Below, in pieces: positions 62,615-64,000 of a stretch of 64,000 bases of DNA; position 1 is the stretch's first letter; each line of letters opens with the position of its first letter. Made by a program: the position numbers and the translations under genes. This DNA comes from Chryseobacterium soli (GTDB lineage: Bacteria > Bacteroidota > Bacteroidia > Flavobacteriales > Weeksellaceae). The notes under the pieces are model-generated. The model was not told the DNA's origin, did not search any database, and saw only the letters and a list, made by a program, of their open reading frames with translations. The DNA lies in contig NZ_JPRH01000007.1 in the NCBI RefSeq assembly GCF_000737705.1, positions 124,001 to 188,000 on the forward strand, read 5' to 3'.

Positions 62615-62683
62615 GTAAAGTTCCTGATAATTTCCCAATCTGTAAAACGCTTTATTTCGATAATATTCATCGTTAAAACCGAT
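62615..62683 (-). promoter_or_regulatory. Conserved 69-bp promoter/operator block, copy B
   Basis: Matches 58686-58754 at about 54 of 69 positions. It starts 50 bases before the MFS start codon and runs 11 bases into the 3' end of the regulator gene. Half-sites TGTAAAAC and GTTAAAACCGAT; gene-proximal GAACTTTA in place of a -7 box. Confidence 0.65.
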
Positions 62684-63650
62684 TATCAATTTCCTGTTTG
62701 CTGGTAATATATTCTGAAGGTGTAATCTTTTCAATCTGCTTAAAAACACGGTTAAAGGTAGACTGATTAGAAAATCCAGCCTCCGTATAAATATAGAGCA
62801 GGGTTACCTTTTCGATATCATTTTCGTCAAGAAGCTCTTTAACACAGTTGATTCTGTAAATATTCAGGTAATTATTGAAATTTGGATGTCCTTTATACCG
62901 GATTGCTTGTGAAATATATCTGCTGTTGATGTTTAATGCTACAGAAAGCTTTGAAATATTAAAATTGATATCCTTATAGAACTTTTTGTCTTTCATTTCT
63001 GCTTCGATCTTTTCAAACAGTTCTTCATAAAAGGCAGGTTCTTTTTCCTGGCCTAAAGCCGTTTTGTCTTCACCTTTCACCTTTTCTTCCACCTGATTAT
63101 ATATTTCCACCTTTCTTATTTTGTCTTTGAAATAAACAAGAAGTAAAAATACAGCCAGATTAGAGAGCAAAAGAAAAGTATCGGTCATTTTTATATCTTC
63201 TGCACTGTGCTTTTGGAAATTGAAATGAAAAATTTTAGTAACCAAGAAACCTAAAATGATATTTAAAACAACATATATGCTATATATCACGACATATTTT
63301 CTTGTAAAAAAAATATAGGCCCCCAGGGGAATGGGCAGAAGCCATACAAAACTGGCCACAGAATTATCCCAGAAGGCAAGCATGACATAAAAGTTGTAGA
63401 TGGGTGCTATAATTATGTAAGCATGAACCAAGCTTTCAATTCTATAGTTTTTTCTAATAATAAAAAAGGAGTAGACTGAAAAGAATAAACCGCCAAAGAG
63501 ATACCATGACATGATTTTATCCGGAATAAGAAAAGTAAAAATAAGGGCATATATAAGAACAATGAATGCCATTAAAATGGTATAGGAATGGATCAGATCT
63601 TTTTTGTATTGAACGATCTTTTCTTGTGTTGTGTTTTCTTTCATTTTCAT
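62673..63650 (-). CDS. Membrane-anchored AraC-family regulator
   Basis: A 325-residue regulator. The first ~185 residues contain six or seven hydrophobic helices (SYTILMAFIVLIYALIFTFL, WYLFGGLFFSVYSFFII, and so on), a charged linker follows, and residues about 230-325 are an AraC DNA-binding domain (FNISKLSVALNINSRYISQA and EAGFSNQSTFNRVFKQI with the conserved TPSEYI). Membrane AraC proteins are common in Bacteroidetes and are thought to sense envelope signals. The frame opens at a TTG (63662), but ATG 63650 is the better start. Likely target: the 69-bp blocks before the MFS and DUF1932 genes. Confidence 0.88.
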   Translation of the reverse strand: MKMKENTTQEKIVQYKKDLIHSYTILMAFIVLIYALIFTFLIPDKIMSWYLFGGLFFSVYSFFIIRKNYRIESLVHAYIIIAPIYNFYVMLAFWDNSVASFVWLLPIPLGAYIFFTRKYVVIYSIYVVLNIILGFLVTKIFHFNFQKHSAEDIKMTDTFLLLSNLAVFLLLVYFKDKIRKVEIYNQVEEKVKGEDKTALGQEKEPAFYEELFEKIEAEMKDKKFYKDINFNISKLSVALNINSRYISQAIRYKGHPNFNNYLNIYRINCVKELLDENDIEKVTLLYIYTEAGFSNQSTFNRVFKQIEKITPSEYITSKQEIDNRF

Positions 63651-63827
63651 CTGCTTTTTCAATAGGAGTTAATTATATCTCAAAGTCTTTCAGTCATAAA
63701 ATTGGGATAAGTAGACTGGTGTAAATTATTGATTTATAATCTTTTGTTTTTATGATCCGTTCGGTCTTTTTCATTGCTCTACTCCAATTTTTTTTTGCCG
63801 TAGCAGATAAATTTGCACAAAATACAT

Positions 63828-63875
63828 AAAGGACAAAGATAAAAAAAAGTTAATGAAATGTGATATATGTCCTTT
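63828..63875. promoter_or_regulatory. Inverted repeat and possible promoter before the AraC gene
   Basis: The 350-base end of the window has no gene. AAAGGACA (63828-63835) and TGTCCTTT (63868-63875) form an 8-bp inverted repeat with a 32-base spacer; the minus strand reads TATCTTTG at 63841-63834, a -7 match 183 bases before the AraC-type start. Weak evidence for a regulated promoter. Confidence 0.3.
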
Positions 63876-64000
63876 GTTTTATAAAGAAACTAAATTAAAG
63901 AGGGTTATAAATACATCAAGAAAATACAGGTATTGGTAAGCTTCCTGCAATTATATTTTTATATATACAGCTGTGCGACCAAGTAGGAATCCGTAATACA

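Overview
The window looks like chromosomal DNA of a flavobacterium, probably Chryseobacterium or a close relative (inference from the gene set: SusC/SusD pair, FecI/FecR/TonB-receptor module, a type IX secretion (T9SS) sorting tail, DUF2480, TAnnTTTG promoter boxes, AT-rich intergenic DNA and no Shine-Dalgarno bias). I see no tRNA or rRNA gene, CRISPR array, integrase or insertion sequence.

Layout. 1-1071: end of a TPR protein. 1.2-4.2 kb: a redox group (ferredoxin; superoxide dismutase, DUF2480 and FMN reductase in one minus-strand unit) facing a divergent cysteine-rich SufR-like regulator, with a perfect 34-bp palindrome between them. 4.3-5.4 kb: a DUF4440 protein and a frameshifted small lipoprotein. 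5.4-15.8 kb: a surface-signalling locus: FecI sigma factor, divergent FecR anti-sigma, an STN-domain TonB receptor, a highly structured RNA leader candidate, a beta-helix lipoprotein, a T9SS-sorted protein, another lipoprotein, an S41 protease and a small coiled-coil protein. 16-20 kb: SDR and DoxX-like pair, then tetR-MFS-isochorismatase-like. 20.1-24.3 kb: a VirJ-like lipid hydrolase overlapping MprF, and a divergent NodB-type deacetylase.

24.8-53.6 kb: a complete (glucurono)xylan utilisation locus, all on the plus strand: Nudix-type sugar regulator, xylulokinase, xylose isomerase, SusC/SusD, mannonate dehydratase, SDR mannonate oxidoreductase, hexuronate MFS, GH43, GH115, mutarotase, GH35/DUF5597, a sialate-O-acetylesterase-type esterase, GPH xyloside symporter, GH10 xylanase, cytoplasmic GH43, GH67 and a HAD phosphatase. 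Together they would cut xylan at the surface, import decorated oligomers, remove acetyl and glucuronate groups, release xylose, and feed xylose to xylulose-5-phosphate and glucuronate towards 2-keto-3-deoxygluconate. The glucuronate isomerase and the KDG kinase/aldolase are not in the window.

53.6-57.5 kb: a beta-propeller phytase with its TonB receptor, which carries a one-base frameshift. 57.8-64 kb: a DUF1932 oxidoreductase, a serine hydrolase with TPRs, a small hypothetical, an MFS exporter and a membrane-anchored AraC-type regulator. A 69-bp block repeated before both the oxidoreductase and the exporter suggests a small AraC regulon.

Most striking observations: the duplicated AraC-linked block, the multi-hairpin/pseudoknot leader at 10.65-10.80 kb, the recurrent CTTATCATA/TATGATAAG motif in the xylan locus, the sod/regulator palindrome, and two single-base homopolymer frameshifts that may be real or sequencing errors.
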